A stretch of 64,000 bases of DNA, taken from Lumnitzera littorea. Lineage: Eukaryota > Streptophyta > Magnoliopsida > Myrtales > Combretaceae. The stretch covers positions 112,639,897-112,703,896 of the forward strand of contig JAMXBB010000004.1 of the NCBI GenBank assembly GCA_024138015.1, in the 5' to 3' direction. Positions 23,740 through 35,242 of the stretch are shown here, piece after piece. Numbering within the stretch: the first letter of the stretch is position 1; the number at the start of each line of letters is the position of its first letter. The notes below the pieces were generated by a model. The model had not been told where the DNA came from, searched no databases, and saw nothing but the letters and a program-made list of their open reading frames with translations. The position numbers and the translations under genes are program-made.

Positions 23740-25249
23740 CTAAACATATGCTGCTATTTTCGTATTTCTTTTATCTTTAGGATTCTTAAACCAATCAAGA
23801 TACCCTATCAATTCCAAACAACTTTTAACACCATGTTTGTGCCTTTTACAATATGAGTATGAAACAACCATTTTAGATTTTACCTTAACAACCTTCTTCT
23901 TTAAATTCATGACCTTTTGATTTCTTACCATAAAAGCCAAGCTATTTTCAAGACTAAACAACCTTGATACTTGTTTTTTCTTTTTAACTTGGAAAACCAA
24001 ATTATAAGCCTTACTTACAAAAAGCAAAGGATCCATACTCATAATATGACTCATAATACTCTCAAACATGTCATTCAAGCTGAGCAAAAATTGTATTAAA
24101 TGGCTTTTATTCTCAATTTCTAGAATTTTTCCAATGATGTCACAAGTGTATTCACTTAATTTTCCATAGAAGCATCCAAGTAAACAAGAAAGACTATTGT
24201 ACTCATCCCATGATTTCTTCAACTTATTATAGTAAGTTGTAACATTAACATTTCCCTTTAAAATTTGCAATTTCATGTTGAATCTAATATAATATATGAT
24301 CGTTTGATTGACTAAATCATTTGCAAATTGTACATATAAGAGATTTTTCAAAAGGTTTTTAGTCATGGAGTTTAAGATCCAATAGCAAATCATATTTGAG
24401 ACCCCATAGTTAAGTTTTCCACATGAATTGTAAGGGATCATGATATTAGTTTATAAAATCATGGTTACAAATTCCTTATCAACATGAACTTAAAACTTTT
24501 GAGTTAAATAGTTAAAATGGGCCCATTAGTATTTGTTAACTTAGTTATTCACTACTTTTATCCTAAAACATTACAAATGATATCGAAGCATACCCCATAT
24601 CAATAGGTAGATGATTCAAGTTTGGTTTCGGTTTAGAAAAGATGTTCAAGGAAGGTAAAGAGTGTCACTAAGGTGTGACTCATTGCATACTTCCTAAATG
24701 ACCTATAAGTAGTAGGTGACTCAAATTATACATCGAAAAAAGGGAAATATTTAGGTTGGATTGTAAGTTTTCACAATGAGGACATCACGTATTCAAGGGA
24801 GGGAGATTGTTGAGACCTTATGGTTAAATTTCCTACATGAATTATAAGAGATCATAGTACTAATTTATAAGGACATGGTTATAAATATTTTATTAACACA
24901 AACTTAAAACTTTTGAGCTAAGTGGTTGAAATAAGTTTATTAATGTTTATTAACGTTTATTAACTACTTTTAGCCTCACTATTCATTGCTTTTGGCTTAA
25001 GACATTACATCATACAATTGCACCTTAACCACCTATGAATTTTAACATTATCTCATGTTTTGCACATTTTCCATTAATAAACCCTAATTTTGATTTGGCT
25101 TGTAACACCATCTTTATAGATCTACTCCATCCAAAGAAAATTGTTCAATTGAAAATTAAACTTGAAATTACTCTATCAAGATTATCATAATTTGATAGAA
25201 ACAACGAATCATTTTAAGATAAATCTAAGTTCATTGTCTGCAAAGCCAT
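23740..25249 (-). pseudogene. Cop-1 Ty1-copia gag, split by a TRIM insertion
   Basis: The N-terminal part lies at 25249-25014 from the probable start MALQTMNLDLS. It contains the copia gag_N motif GWSRSIKMVLQAKSKLGFIN and one or two stops. The remainder lies at 24393-23740 and is open: ICYWILNSMTKNLLKNLLYV, KGNVNVTTYYNKLKKSWDEY, then CKRHKHGVKSCLELIGYLDW, the CxxxxHxxxxC and GYPDW-like signature at the C-terminus. Between the halves sits the TRIM at 24394-25009. Gag would form the cytoplasmic particle. No pol was found downstream, so the element is truncated. Removing the TRIM may still leave one frameshift. Confidence 0.85.
24394..25009 (+). mobile_element. TRIM (miniature LTR retrotransposon) nested in Cop-1 gag
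   Basis: The 5' LTR is 24394-24575 and the 3' LTR is 24808-25009, with no coding sequence in the 232-bp interior. Just inside the 5' LTR lies TGATATCGAAGC, a degenerate tRNA-iMet PBS. Just before the 3' LTR lies the purine tract AAGGGAGGGAGAT. The insertion is flanked by ATCAT (24389-24393 and 25009-25013; one base overlaps the LTR end, so the duplication is TCAT or ATCAT). The flanking DNA on both sides is the same interrupted copia gag. Mobilisation would have depended on enzymes from another element. Confidence 0.85.
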
Positions 25250-25326
25250 AGCAATATCATCAAATAATAGATATGTTATCCCTATTCTATCAAACTACTA
25301 AACACTATACACTATTGATATCCATA

Positions 25327-25338
25327 GCTCTAATGCCA
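25327..25338 (-). other. Primer-binding site of Cop-1
   Basis: The minus strand reads TGGCATTAGAGC, two mismatches from TGGTATCAGAGC, and directly abuts the LTR end at 25339. Confidence 0.75.
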
Positions 25339-25567
25339 TGTTTAAGTACACAAAGATCTAGAAATGGAGTAAGAATTTATTACCTCATAAGATCCTTAGC
25401 TTACAATCAGGAAATAAAGATGTCAAACTCAATGTAAGATCAAAATAGAAAGACTTGTGAATGGATTCTATTATTGCAGTTATGAATCACTATACATAGA
25501 GTATTTGTATACATCATTTACATGTAGGAATAGGTGATACGTGTGAAGAATAAATAAACACTCAACA
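25339..25567 (-). mobile_element. 5' LTR of Cop-1
   Basis: On the minus strand it starts TGTTGAGTGTTTATTT and ends GTGTACTTAAACA, followed at once by the PBS and then the gag start at 25249. Length is 229 bp. The start also coincides with the resumption of the duplicated unit (copy C). A 3' LTR was not found. Confidence 0.7.
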
Positions 25568-27070
25568 CCTATACTACTATACTATCACTTATGCATTTAG
25601 GTTTCTACAACTATCTATTCCTCTTCCCTGGTTTAGGTTGTTAAAGTAATAGCTATTCTACCTAAAAATAAAACGTAAATAATTAGAAAAAATTATAAAA
25701 TTTAGATTTATAAAATCACATTCTTAATTCTATGTGTTAAATAAAAAAAAAGCCTTACAAACTTATAAAATCATATGAGTTGATTTACAATTTTAATAAT
25801 TAATTTACATCTCTCTCTCCAAATCATTCCTTCCATATACCCTCTTAGTATCACATCTTATCACATCTTTAAGATTAAGTGAAATGTCATGGTCATGTGG
25901 CAAGCACATGACATCATCAACTTTGTAGGTATCTTTTTATATTAATAAAAATGATTTTTTAAGCAGAAGAAGCTTTAAATACTACTTGAAATCATGTGTA
26001 CTACTTACTTTTAAAAATAAAAAGGCAGCCGTCAGTTTAGAAGTTTTCCAAAGATTCAACTGTAATTTTGCCCAAGGCCTTATTTAGGGCGGCAGCTAGG
26101 AGTTGCTAACGTGTTGTTGGTATCGGAAAAATCACAACGGTGATGAGTGATTTTTGCCGGGTCGATGGAAGGTGAGAATTCCACTTTTACTTTCCTTCCT
26201 AGAAGAACTTCCTAGAAGAAAGGACACATTAACATGTCATCATAACATTTTATGCTTTCAATTTCCTAGTGTTGTAATAATTATCGGTGGGTAGGATAAT
26301 GGTTCATGAATTGATGCACAATATATTAATATAGCAAGTTCGTGATTATCTAAAAAATTTAGAAAGTACATGCACCATTTAAAAAGAAAGAAAAAAAAAA
26401 GAGAAATAAATAAGAGAAAATGTAAAAAATCTCTCTAAGCTTTAATCTAGGTATGATTTATCCACTTGAACTTTTAAAATATGATTTGTGATCCCTAAAT
26501 TTTTTTATAAATTGATAAATAACATCCACAAGCTTTTTAAATACTTTATAAACTTTTATTTTGGTGTATAAATATTATCGTATTTACATACTAAAATCAA
26601 AGTTTATAGAATTATTCTCAACCTAGGGAATTGTTTGCCTTTAAAAGTGTAGAGAGGTAACTCGTACTTAGATTAAAATTTAAAGGGATTTTATACAATT
26701 TCTCCAAATAAAATAAATAAAATCATACTTGCGAAATTTTAGCCATAATTTGGAACTTTTTGGAGAAAAGGGGTGGCTTCCTTTTCCTATTAAGTTGAAG
26801 TTAAAGATCAACTTTATCAAATGATACTGGCTCTTGATTCATAATTATCAACTAAATTGCTAAGACTTCATTTACAAGTATATTACTACACGGTGGAAAT
26901 CTCTTGTAAATGTTGCAGGAATAATCTTCTTATTTTTAAATGGATATTATAATGGATGTGGATTACGTTGACATGATTCACAACATTGTTAACATTTTAG
27001 AAGTTCCTAGCTTTTTAGCTTATGTATCTTCTATCTATATATTGCCATGCACAAATAATTTGGAACTTTA
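25568..27070. repeat. Duplicated unit, copy C
   Basis: Block 1 (25568-26290) shares TCACTTATGCATTTAGG, CTATCTATTCCTCTTCCCT and GAGAATTCCACTTTTACTTT with copies A and B. Block 2 (26727-27070) shares AAATTTTAGCCATAATTTGG and ACAAGTATATTACTACA with B. In between lies AT-rich DNA. No gene was seen. Confidence 0.65.
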
Positions 27071-28700
27071 AAAAAAAAATAAATAATGGGTGCGGAATAT
27101 AAAACTTAGAGCCTTCACTTGCCTTTAAGTTGAAGTTAAGATAAGACCACCATTTAAGGAACGATATTATTGTGAAGTTTTAACTATCAAAGATGAATTT
27201 TACGAAATTCCTATTTATCAACTAAATTAATTTGCTAGACTTTTTACAATTATATCACTACATGATTCGAATTTTATTTAAACGTTGCACAACTAATCTT
27301 CCGATTTGTAAATGGGCACTGTAAGGGATGTACTCTAAGACTATGTTGACCTGATTCAGACAACATTTTTTGACATTTTACAAGTTTAGTTTTCAGATTA
27401 TTTCTATATTTACATTTCTTCCAATTATGTGCTATCATATATACATATTAAATAAAATAAGAAGAGCAGCAATCAATTTTGAAACATAGATAGAATGTAC
27501 TACGGTGCGGTTCCAATTTTAACAACTCTTCATGAGATCACTAATCCATCAATTGCAAATGAGCACTTAGCACTTGTTAGAAAAAAGAACATGACAAAAC
27601 ATTTTTCCTAAATAACATGATATACTGAAAGTAATAATAATTAATAAACAGTATAATTTAATATGGAAAATCTTAATAAGAGAAAAAGCAACAGGATTAG
27701 ACAATGCAAAATCTTTCACTATTAATAAATAATTTATTTATAGAATATCTCTTTACTAGTTATACTAATTGATGAATAATCTTTATCATAAACAGTGAAT
27801 ATTGACAAAATGTCAAAATAAGACAATTTGCAAAATTGCAAAAAAGGCAAATTCAACATGAACAACTTAGGAAGATTGACAAGGAACAGAAACAATAATC
27901 TTTAAAAGCTTCACACCATGAATCTAATAACTGAAGTTTCATCGTAATCAAGAGAATACTAAGTAACTCTCATCGAATAAGTTTCCGACCGCATTACGGA
28001 TTCAACACTAAACGAAAGAAGCCAATTCTTTTCTGATGATGTCTCACAGTCGACAATAAAATAATATTCTTTCATCCTTTTCTTTTTCAATTCATTCGTC
28101 TTCTTCTGGTATCCTTTTTGTTTTCTGTTTCAATTCCGCGATGTCATCTCTTCATGATTCAACATATTAATATATTTGGTAGACGAAGCGCAAATGGCTC
28201 CACACACACATCAATACAGGGTTTTTAGTTTATTCCCTTCTCTGCTTTTTTTTTTTTTTTTAAATTATTCTATTTGCTATGGGCGGGACCCAAAGCCCAA
28301 CAATATTGAACGGATGTCTCGGCCACCGTCATGCAATCTTATCTTTTATTATGCTTGTCCCTATTTAGGTAGTGGCGACAATTTTATTTGGCATGTGTCA
28401 TTGTCTTGTGTGTCGGGAAATCCGGATTCGATGATGTCATTCACACGAAAATAGCGCCAATCCGATAATTTAAATAAATAATTTAGATCAGTGTAAGCTA
28501 TGCAATAACATTTGAATGTAGAGACTAACGGTACGATCTTATGGAAACTCCTTGTAAAAATCATAGTTTAGATTTATGTTCGAGCAAACGAGCATGCATG
28601 ATACAGTATAGCAAGGTAAGGCGATCGATTATTGCAAACAACAAGGATTCAATCATACAACAGTTTGCTAGCAAATGATAAGTAAATTTCCTACGATAGA
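27060..28700. repeat. Duplicated unit, copy D, next to the P450 3' end
   Basis: Block 2 (27060-27450) and the start of block 3 (27450-27574) match copy B. Block 3 continues at 28376-28560 with ATCCGGATTCGATGATGTCA. The unit runs up to the 3' side of the P450 gene, which ends at 28735. It is interrupted by a solo LTR and by about 370 bp (28005-28375) not clearly present in the other copies. A 92-codon plus-strand frame (28176-28454) has no recognisable product. Confidence 0.6.
27575..28004. mobile_element. Solo LTR with target duplication in copy D
   Basis: A 430-bp block begins TGTTAGAAAAAAG and ends ACGGATTCA. It separates the sequence AGCACT-AAACG that is continuous in copy B (21046-21056). 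The flanks GCACT (27570-27574) and ACACT (28005-28009) are a slightly decayed 5-bp target duplication. TG...CA ends and length fit a copia-type LTR, but no internal region remains. Confidence 0.7.
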
Positions 28701-28734
28701 TAAGCTGTTCTCTTTTAATAACAGCCTTTGACCT

Positions 28735-30458
28735 CTAATGGTCCACTGGCATGGCGACGAGGTAGAGAGGAGCTTTCTTGTGTGTTGTAAGACCGAAATT
28801 TTCTTCCATATTAACATCTTCTATCTTCATCCCTTGAGGCAATTTCCAATCAAAACGATATAATAAATTAGCCAGAGCTAGTTCGATTACAGGGATGGCA
28901 AAATGGATACCAGGACATCCCCTCCTACCAGCTCCAAATGGTATAAATTCAAAGTTTTGCCCTTTATAATCAATAAAACAGTCCAAGAATCTCTCTGGCA
29001 GGAATTTACCAGGATTTTCCCAATATTTTGGATCCATAGATATTGCAAATGCATTTATGAACACTGTTGTTTTAGCAGGGATATGGTATCCATTTATCTT
29101 GCAGTCTTCTATTGTTTCTCTCGGAACCGATAAAGGGACAGGAGGATGTAGTCTCAATGACTCCTTAATGACCGCTTTTAGGTACAATAGCTTTGAAAGG
29201 TCCACTTCTTCCACCATGAATTTTCCCATGACGGCTTCTCTTACTTCATCTTGTGCTTTCTTCATGATCTCTGGATTTCTAATCAGCTCAGTCATTGTCC
29301 ACACAAGTGTTGTGGAAGACGTATCGGTCCCTGCATTGAACACATCCTGCAATGGTTTCAAAAACATTGAATTCCAACTTCTAGCCCAAAAAAAAAAAAA
29401 AAAACAAAATCATGTATATGAGATGGTAAATTATATAGCCTGAGATCCTTTAAAATTATATAAGCACCACAATTTCTAAAAATCGTACACTCATCCTTAT
29501 AAAATAAGGGAAAGTTATATTAGATAATATTAAAAGCATAGGAAATTGGGGTACATACTGTTAGTAAGCCCTTTACTTGGTCGTCAGTCATGGTGATTTC
29601 TTGATTAGAATCCTTTTGCAAGCCAATCAGTATGTCAACGAGATCTTCATGCTCGGGTTTAGGCCTACTCGGATCCTTATGTTCCTCTATTATTGTATCA
29701 TAAAACCTGTCTAGTTCCCAAAATATCTTATCAATCTTTGCTTCCATGCCATTAAGCTTGTTGAACCAACTCATCCAGGGAAAAAGATCCGCGATGCAAA
29801 ATCCTCCCAAGGAATGTTGAAGTTCATGGATGGCCTCTTGGAATTCACTTTTTACGCTACCATCAGCAGAGCATCTCTTACCAAAAGCAGTCCGACATAC
29901 GATGTTGCTGGTTAGCAGAATCGTTGAGTCTGTCAAATTAACAGGACTACAAGCAGAACCAGAAGCAGCAGCAGCTATATTATCGAGCATGAACTTGACT
30001 TCATCTTCCCTCACCGTTTGAAATGATTTAACCCTCTTGGAAGTGAGAAGCTCCAACGTTGCTATCTTCCTAAGTTCTCTCCAATGATCACCGTAAGGTG
30101 CATAGGTGATATCACAGCAATTATAGGTGAATTTCTTAGCTGCATAGAGGATTGGTCTACCTGCGAAAACACGATCCAGGTTTCGGAATATCTCTCCAGC
30201 CACATCACCTGAGGAGATGACTAGGGTGGGAATTGAGCCAAGCTGTAGAAACATGATCGGTCCATAGTGTTGCGAAAGGCGCTCGAGTGAAAGGTGCGGT
30301 AGGGAACCGAATTGGTGCAAGTTACCAATTAATGGAAGTTTTCTAGGACCTGGAGGGAGGCTCTTGGTTTGGTTTTTCTTTCTGTGACCAATCAACAAGA
30401 ATAATAGTAGAGGTATGAGTATGGAACATAGAACTGATGAACAACCTTTGAAATCCAT
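28735..30458 (-). CDS. CYP71: Cytochrome P450 of the CYP71 family (two exons)
   Basis: Exon 1 is 30458-29559 (300 codons) and exon 2 is 29346-28735 (203 codons plus TAG), giving 503 residues, the usual CYP71 length. The start ATG at 30458 gives a normal N-terminus: a hydrophobic anchor (about residues 9-24), then basic residues, then PPGP at 35-38. Further landmarks are WRELR at 126-130 (helix C), AGTDTS at 305-310 (I-helix oxygen-binding), ESLR at 362-365 (ExxR), PERF at 417-420 and FGAGRRGCPG at 437-446 with the haem Cys at 444. All key residues are intact. Family knowledge makes it an ER-bound, NADPH-P450 reductase-dependent monooxygenase of specialised metabolism. From memory the sequence looks closest to CYP71B/CYP71AS-like proteins, but subfamily and substrate cannot be decided. 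No second P450 or partner enzyme lies nearby. Confidence 0.96.
29347..29558 (-). other. Single intron of the CYP71 gene
   Basis: The intron is 212 bp, in phase 0. The donor is GTATGT after the codon for Thr-300 and the acceptor is TTGCAG before GATGTG. It falls just before the I-helix AGTDTS motif, the conserved intron position of A-type plant P450s. It contains a poly(T) tract in the sense orientation near the acceptor (plus-strand A run at 29390-29404). Confidence 0.93.
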
Positions 30459-30530
30459 TGATTGAGTTCTGTGAGAGATTTGGGTTATGGAAACTCTCAC
30501 ATTACAAGTCTAGGAGTTCTTTCCTGCTAG

Positions 30531-30540
30531 TATAAATAGG
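30531..30540 (-). promoter_or_regulatory. Candidate TATA box of the CYP71 gene
   Basis: The minus strand reads CCTATTTATA about 75 bp upstream of the start codon, a plausible distance for a plant TATA element. No other promoter motif was assigned. Confidence 0.4.
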
Positions 30541-33153
30541 CACAAAAAGTCAGGCTTTGATGCCCAGACTCTAGGCTTAAGTTTATTCTATACGCAATTT
30601 ATCCAATTTTCTTGAAGTGCGTGCATTCATACTCTTATTCTTTAAAGACATGCACTTAGTCAATATTCCAAAATATGATTAAAATAAACAGTAAATGAAT
30701 GATGGGAAATTAAAAAAGAGAATGTAAGTTAATACTTATTTTTAGTAGCTTGCTATGAGACTATAGCATAATTAAAATACAGAATGTAAGTTAATGCTTA
30801 TTTTTTCCCTCCATGACTATATAACATAATTAAAATAAAAATGTACCATCGTCTTAACCATTACTATATTACCAGTAGAGGACGAAGTTACATTTATATT
30901 TTAGATAAATTTTTAATATATTATATATACCAAATTAGGATATCGAATGTAAGTTAATACTTGTTTGTTTTGGCTTCTAACTTATTCCATCGGACATATA
31001 TAACAGTTTTTGGTTCGGGAGGAATTATGCTGCTTGTAAGGAAAAGGACAAAAGTCAACGTAACAATGTAGTGGTGTGATCCATGTGTTAGTAGCTGCCA
31101 ACAACCACTAGGGAAGGTTGTTTCACCTCCCATAAGAATCACTTTTGATCTTATAATAATCAAATTTAATAATATTGAAAAGTGAGTTACACAATCTAGT
31201 AATAATTGGTGGCTGCTCGTAACTTGGGGAGGGAAGGTGGTGGGGTCACATGATCCACTCTTGGTAGATGTCAGCTGCACTCTAGTCTTGAGATAATTGG
31301 ATTTGAATTTTTTTATCTTTTTTTTTTTTTTTTACTTTTGTTCATATATATATTAATTTATTTTAAATTAAATATTAATATATATACATGTCTATAAATA
31401 TTTATTACTAAATAATATATGTTACTTTTCAGATTTTTATATTTATTTTTCTGACCTTTTCATCAATTTTTTTAATTATTACTTATTTTTATTAATTTTA
31501 GTTATATAATATTTATATTTATATTTTATTTAATTAAATTAACTATTTAAACAAATTAGATTTTGCCATGTATCCATACTAACAACAAAAATAACTAATT
31601 GACTTTTTTTCTAAATTTTTAAAAATATAATAAAATAAAAAGTTAAAAATTGATTCGTATATATAGGTAAAAGTTAAGGATTTTTTTGTACTTTTCCTTA
31701 ATTAATAATTACTAGGTAAAGCAATTAGAAAGTAGACTATAATAAGGAAATTTCAAATCATTTGGGTACTTGTTAATTTCTTTACATTTTTTTTCCTTCC
31801 TATACTTTGTCTAAAACGGTAGACATTATAAGGAAATACTATATATCCTATGTAGGAAATGCCCGTAATACGAATAATTCCTAGAATTTATTCCAGGCAA
31901 ACTCACAAATACAAAAACGTTGAAGTGACAATAAAGTTGAGTTCTATAAAACCGGGAAGAAAAAGGTTACCTCCATTGAACTAGAGAGTAAGAGATTTGT
32001 TGTTTCCTTGATGCAATCAAGCGCTTATGCTATTTCTACATGAACCTGCTCCCTCGATTCTTTTTTGTTTTTAATTTTATTTTATAGTTAACCAATTCGG
32101 TTTCGTTCAAATCAATCGGTTTGATTTGACTTTCCAAACCGAACCCAAATTGTTTGCACTAAGCAAAACCAAATCACTAATAAAAATCTTAATTTTTGGT
32201 TTAGTTCAATTTAGTTTGTAATTTTCACAGTTTTTTTTCTCAACTCTACCTTAAAAGAGATACTAGTTAGTTAGACAACTAGAGCGAAGAGGAAAGCATC
32301 CCAACAGTACACATTTTATATATAGTCAAAATACATAGAGTAATTTTGGAGTCGGACAGGTAATAACTTATATTCTATGCCCTTCTTTTAAGTACAAGCT
32401 CTGTAAATTTAAACCATAATCTATTGTATAATACCTTAAACGCTCTCTTACTTATACTTTATAAAATTTATGGATACCAAGATATCATTTAAATATTTTT
32501 TATCTTCCCCCTTCGTTGAGAATATAATAATCATTCATCCAGCATTATGATATTCAAATTGAAAGTTAGTATTACTTTCAAATGCAAATTACAAATAATG
32601 CAAATATAATGAACTGTTAATTAAGAAGATACAAGATAATTATAAAATTATGTATTTATATTTATACATTGAGTATTGACTTAATTAGATTAGAGACAAA
32701 GTTTAGGTATAAATGATTAAATGTTGATATGAAATGGTAGGTTCCACAAATTGGATCTTCTAAAACTAGTTTATTAAAAGTTATAAATCGAGTATTGAGA
32801 TTATCTTAATATTTAAAAACACTATGATATTATAAAGACATCATCATATCGTTAAAGGTAAATTAAACTTGATTTATTAGTGATAGTTTGCAAGTGGCAA
32901 TAACAACATTGAAAGTTACAAGATATGTTAAATATTTGTACTATACATGGCATGAGTTCCCAAGTATATATGAGATCAAATCCTTTACCTTACTTTGAGG
33001 GTACAAATTTCAAAATTTAGGAACTTATCCTATAACATATTACAGCTACTTTAAAACCTAAAAACCATACAAGATCCAATAAGTTGTAACGATTTAACGC
33101 TTAGGCCTAACCGAAAGTAAAATCGCAATGATGCCAAAATTTTGTGTACACTT
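30541..33153. other. P450 upstream region and AT-rich intergenic DNA
   Basis: No gene was recognised. Poly(T) at 31318-31334 and AT-rich runs dominate 31300-31560. A 108-codon minus frame (31280-30954) has no recognisable domain. 32090-32220 contains repeated AACCGAAC/TCGGTTT-type words common in plant intergenic DNA. Confidence 0.45.
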
Positions 33154-33158
33154 TATAT

Positions 33159-33431
33159 TGTTTAAACACAAGACATGCAACTACAACAATAAAACAATAG
33201 CACACACAGTCACTTGCACTTGAATCACTTTTCTTTATTGAGTTCTTGCTGCACTCATCTCACTTTTCTTTTATATCAAAGTACAAACACAAACGTGCAC
33301 TTTATTCGACACAATCACTTGCTATTTATATCCCTCAGCACTTATGGATAACCACTTTAACTAACTCTTATTAACCACTAACTCACTAACTAAACCATAG
33401 TTCAGCACAATATGAATTAATCCTAACAACA
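33159..33431 (-). mobile_element. 3' LTR of Cop-2
   Basis: It starts TGTTGTTAGGATTAATTC and ends CTTGTGTTTAAACA on the minus strand. It pairs with 37508-37806 and lacks about 26 bp present there around CTCACATACACTCTTG. Confidence 0.93.
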
Positions 33432-33441
33432 CACCCCCTTT
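33432..33441 (-). other. Polypurine tract of Cop-2
   Basis: The minus strand reads AAAGGGGGTG directly before the 3' LTR, the position and composition expected for plus-strand priming. Confidence 0.8.
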
Positions 33442-33699
33442 AATTCATATTACAGCTATCTAATGAATGAACTCTAAGAAACATTCTCAACTTTCGAAAT
33501 CTATCAATCTTCAACAGCTTAGTTAAGATATCAAAAGCTAGTCCTCTAATTGACAGTACTCCAACTTTAACTTTTCCTTATTCACTTGATCCTGAAGATA
33601 GTGAAACCCAGTTTCAATGTGCTTGCTCCTACTGTGTGCTACTGGATTCTTTGCCAAATTGATTACGAACTTATTATCCACTAAAACAACAAATGGACA

Positions 33700-34215
33700 C
33701 TACACTATAATCTTCATCTGCTCCAGTAAAGTATCCAACCACACAGCTTGACACACACTTAAGGAAGTAGCAACATATTCTACCTCACACGAAGACAATG
33801 CAACAATCGATTGCTTCTTTAAGGACCATGCAAACACATACTTGTTCAGCAAAAACAAATATCCAAAAGTGCTTCGACTATCCACTTTATCTCCGCACCA
33901 ATCAATATCTGAAAATCCTACAATTTCTTCTTGTTTTGCTACTGACCTTTTATAAAACAGAATCTTGAACTCCATTATTCCCTTCAAATATCTCAAAATT
34001 CTCTTTGTAGCAGCTAAATGAGACACTCGTAATTTTTCCATAAATCTACTCACAAGTCCTATTGCATAGCATATATCAGGTCTGCTATTACACAGGAATC
34101 TTAATGATCCAATTATTTGCTTGAAAAACATCGCATCCACAAGTTTTTCATTCACATCTTGTATTAATCTAGTTCCAGTATCTATAGTAGTTGTGGTTAG
34201 ATTACTATTCAGCAT
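33700..34215 (-). pseudogene. Cop-2 RNase H
   Basis: An uninterrupted 171-codon segment contains the copia RNase H region: YFKQIIG-like FFKQIIGSLRFLCNSRPDI, then IVGFSDIDWCGDKVDSRSTF, SLKKQSIVALSSCEVEYVAT and CQAVWLDTLLEQM. The first catalytic Asp of the usual YSDADWAG motif is present as FSDIDW, and the Glu and Asp of the later motifs are also visible. This is the best preserved part of Cop-2. It would remove the RNA strand during cDNA synthesis. Confidence 0.9.
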
Positions 34216-35242
34216 ATTAAACCTCTTCAGAGCATCTTGTCACATATTTCCTTTGATGCATAAAGATACCATTCTTCACTTTTACAAACTCTAATCCAAA
34301 AAAATAAGACAATTCCCCTAAATCTATCGTGTCAAACTCTTATTCCATCACCCCCTTAAAGTATTCGATCCTAGCTGCCAATCACCAATAGGTCATCTAC
34401 ATACAAGCATACTATAGTTATGAGTGATTCAATTATGCCACTACTAGTCTTAGACTTCACGTACACTCCATGTTCATTCAAACATTTTTCAAAACCTTAC
34501 CATATCAAAAAAGAGTCAATTCTTTTGTTCCAAGCTCTAGAGGTTCGCTTTAGGCCATATAAAGCCTTCTACAATCTCTATACCTTATCCTCTTGTCCCT
34601 TTATCTCAAAGCTTGGTGGTTGAGTTACACTTCTTCATCCAATGGACCATTAAGAAAGTCTAACTTCACATCTAGCTGAAACATAGGCTAAGACTTTAAG
34701 CTAACAATTGCTACCACTAACCTAATTGTTTCAATTCTAGCAACCAGTGAAAACACGTGTTGATAATCCAACCCTTGCCTTTGGAGGAAACCCTTTGCAA
34801 CCAATCTTGCTTTATACTTAGTTATTGACCCATCAGGTTTTAGTTTTGTTTTGTAGATCCACTTAACATCAATTGGAAATTTCCCTTTTAGCAAGACAAC
34901 AAGTTCCCATGTCTTATTCTTTTCAATAGATTGAATCTCTTCCCTTGTAGCATTGCACCACTTCTGATCACTCAAAGCTTGATCTACACTAATTTGTTCA
35001 AGTCTTGCAAACAGGGTAAGATGAACCAGGTCTCCATCTATTGTTACTACAACATCTAGAAACATCTCATAGTCATCATATCTCTTTGGAAGTTATCTCC
35101 TTCGCTAGTGTCTATCATTTGGCACCTATATTGATTGACTTATGTTATCCATCCGATCACTTACTGGTTGTTGTTGTATCACTTGTTCTTCACTTTCAAT
35201 AATCAGCTTAGCATCATTCCCACACTTGTCGGTTATCTGTTA
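34216..35242 (-). pseudogene. Cop-2 reverse transcriptase remnant
   Basis: The open segment 35065-34688 encodes the start of the copia RT domain (NKTWELVVLLKGKFPIDVKW, YKTKLKPDGSITKYKARLVA, RQGLDYQHVF). Past stops the sequence continues with QLDVKLDFLNGPLDEEV and KALYGLKRTSRAWNKRID. The catalytic YVDD is intact at 34392-34403. At least one frame change lies between the RT and RNase H segments. Confidence 0.9.

Noticed and set aside
10230..27070. A second P450 gene or exon fragments between the duplicated units
   Set aside because: I looked for PPGP, AGTDTS, ExxR and FxxGxRxCxG in the intervals and saw none outside 28735-30458.
28176..28454. 92-codon plus-strand frame in copy D
   Set aside because: It has no counterpart in copy B and no domain, and it begins within low-complexity DNA.
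28903..29443. Plus-strand frames within the P450 locus
   Set aside because: They are antisense to exon 2 and the intron of the P450.
32085..32235. AACCGAAC/TTCGGTTT-rich patch as a regulatory element
   Set aside because: Such words are widespread in plant intergenic repeats, and no terminal repeats or gene start lie next to it.
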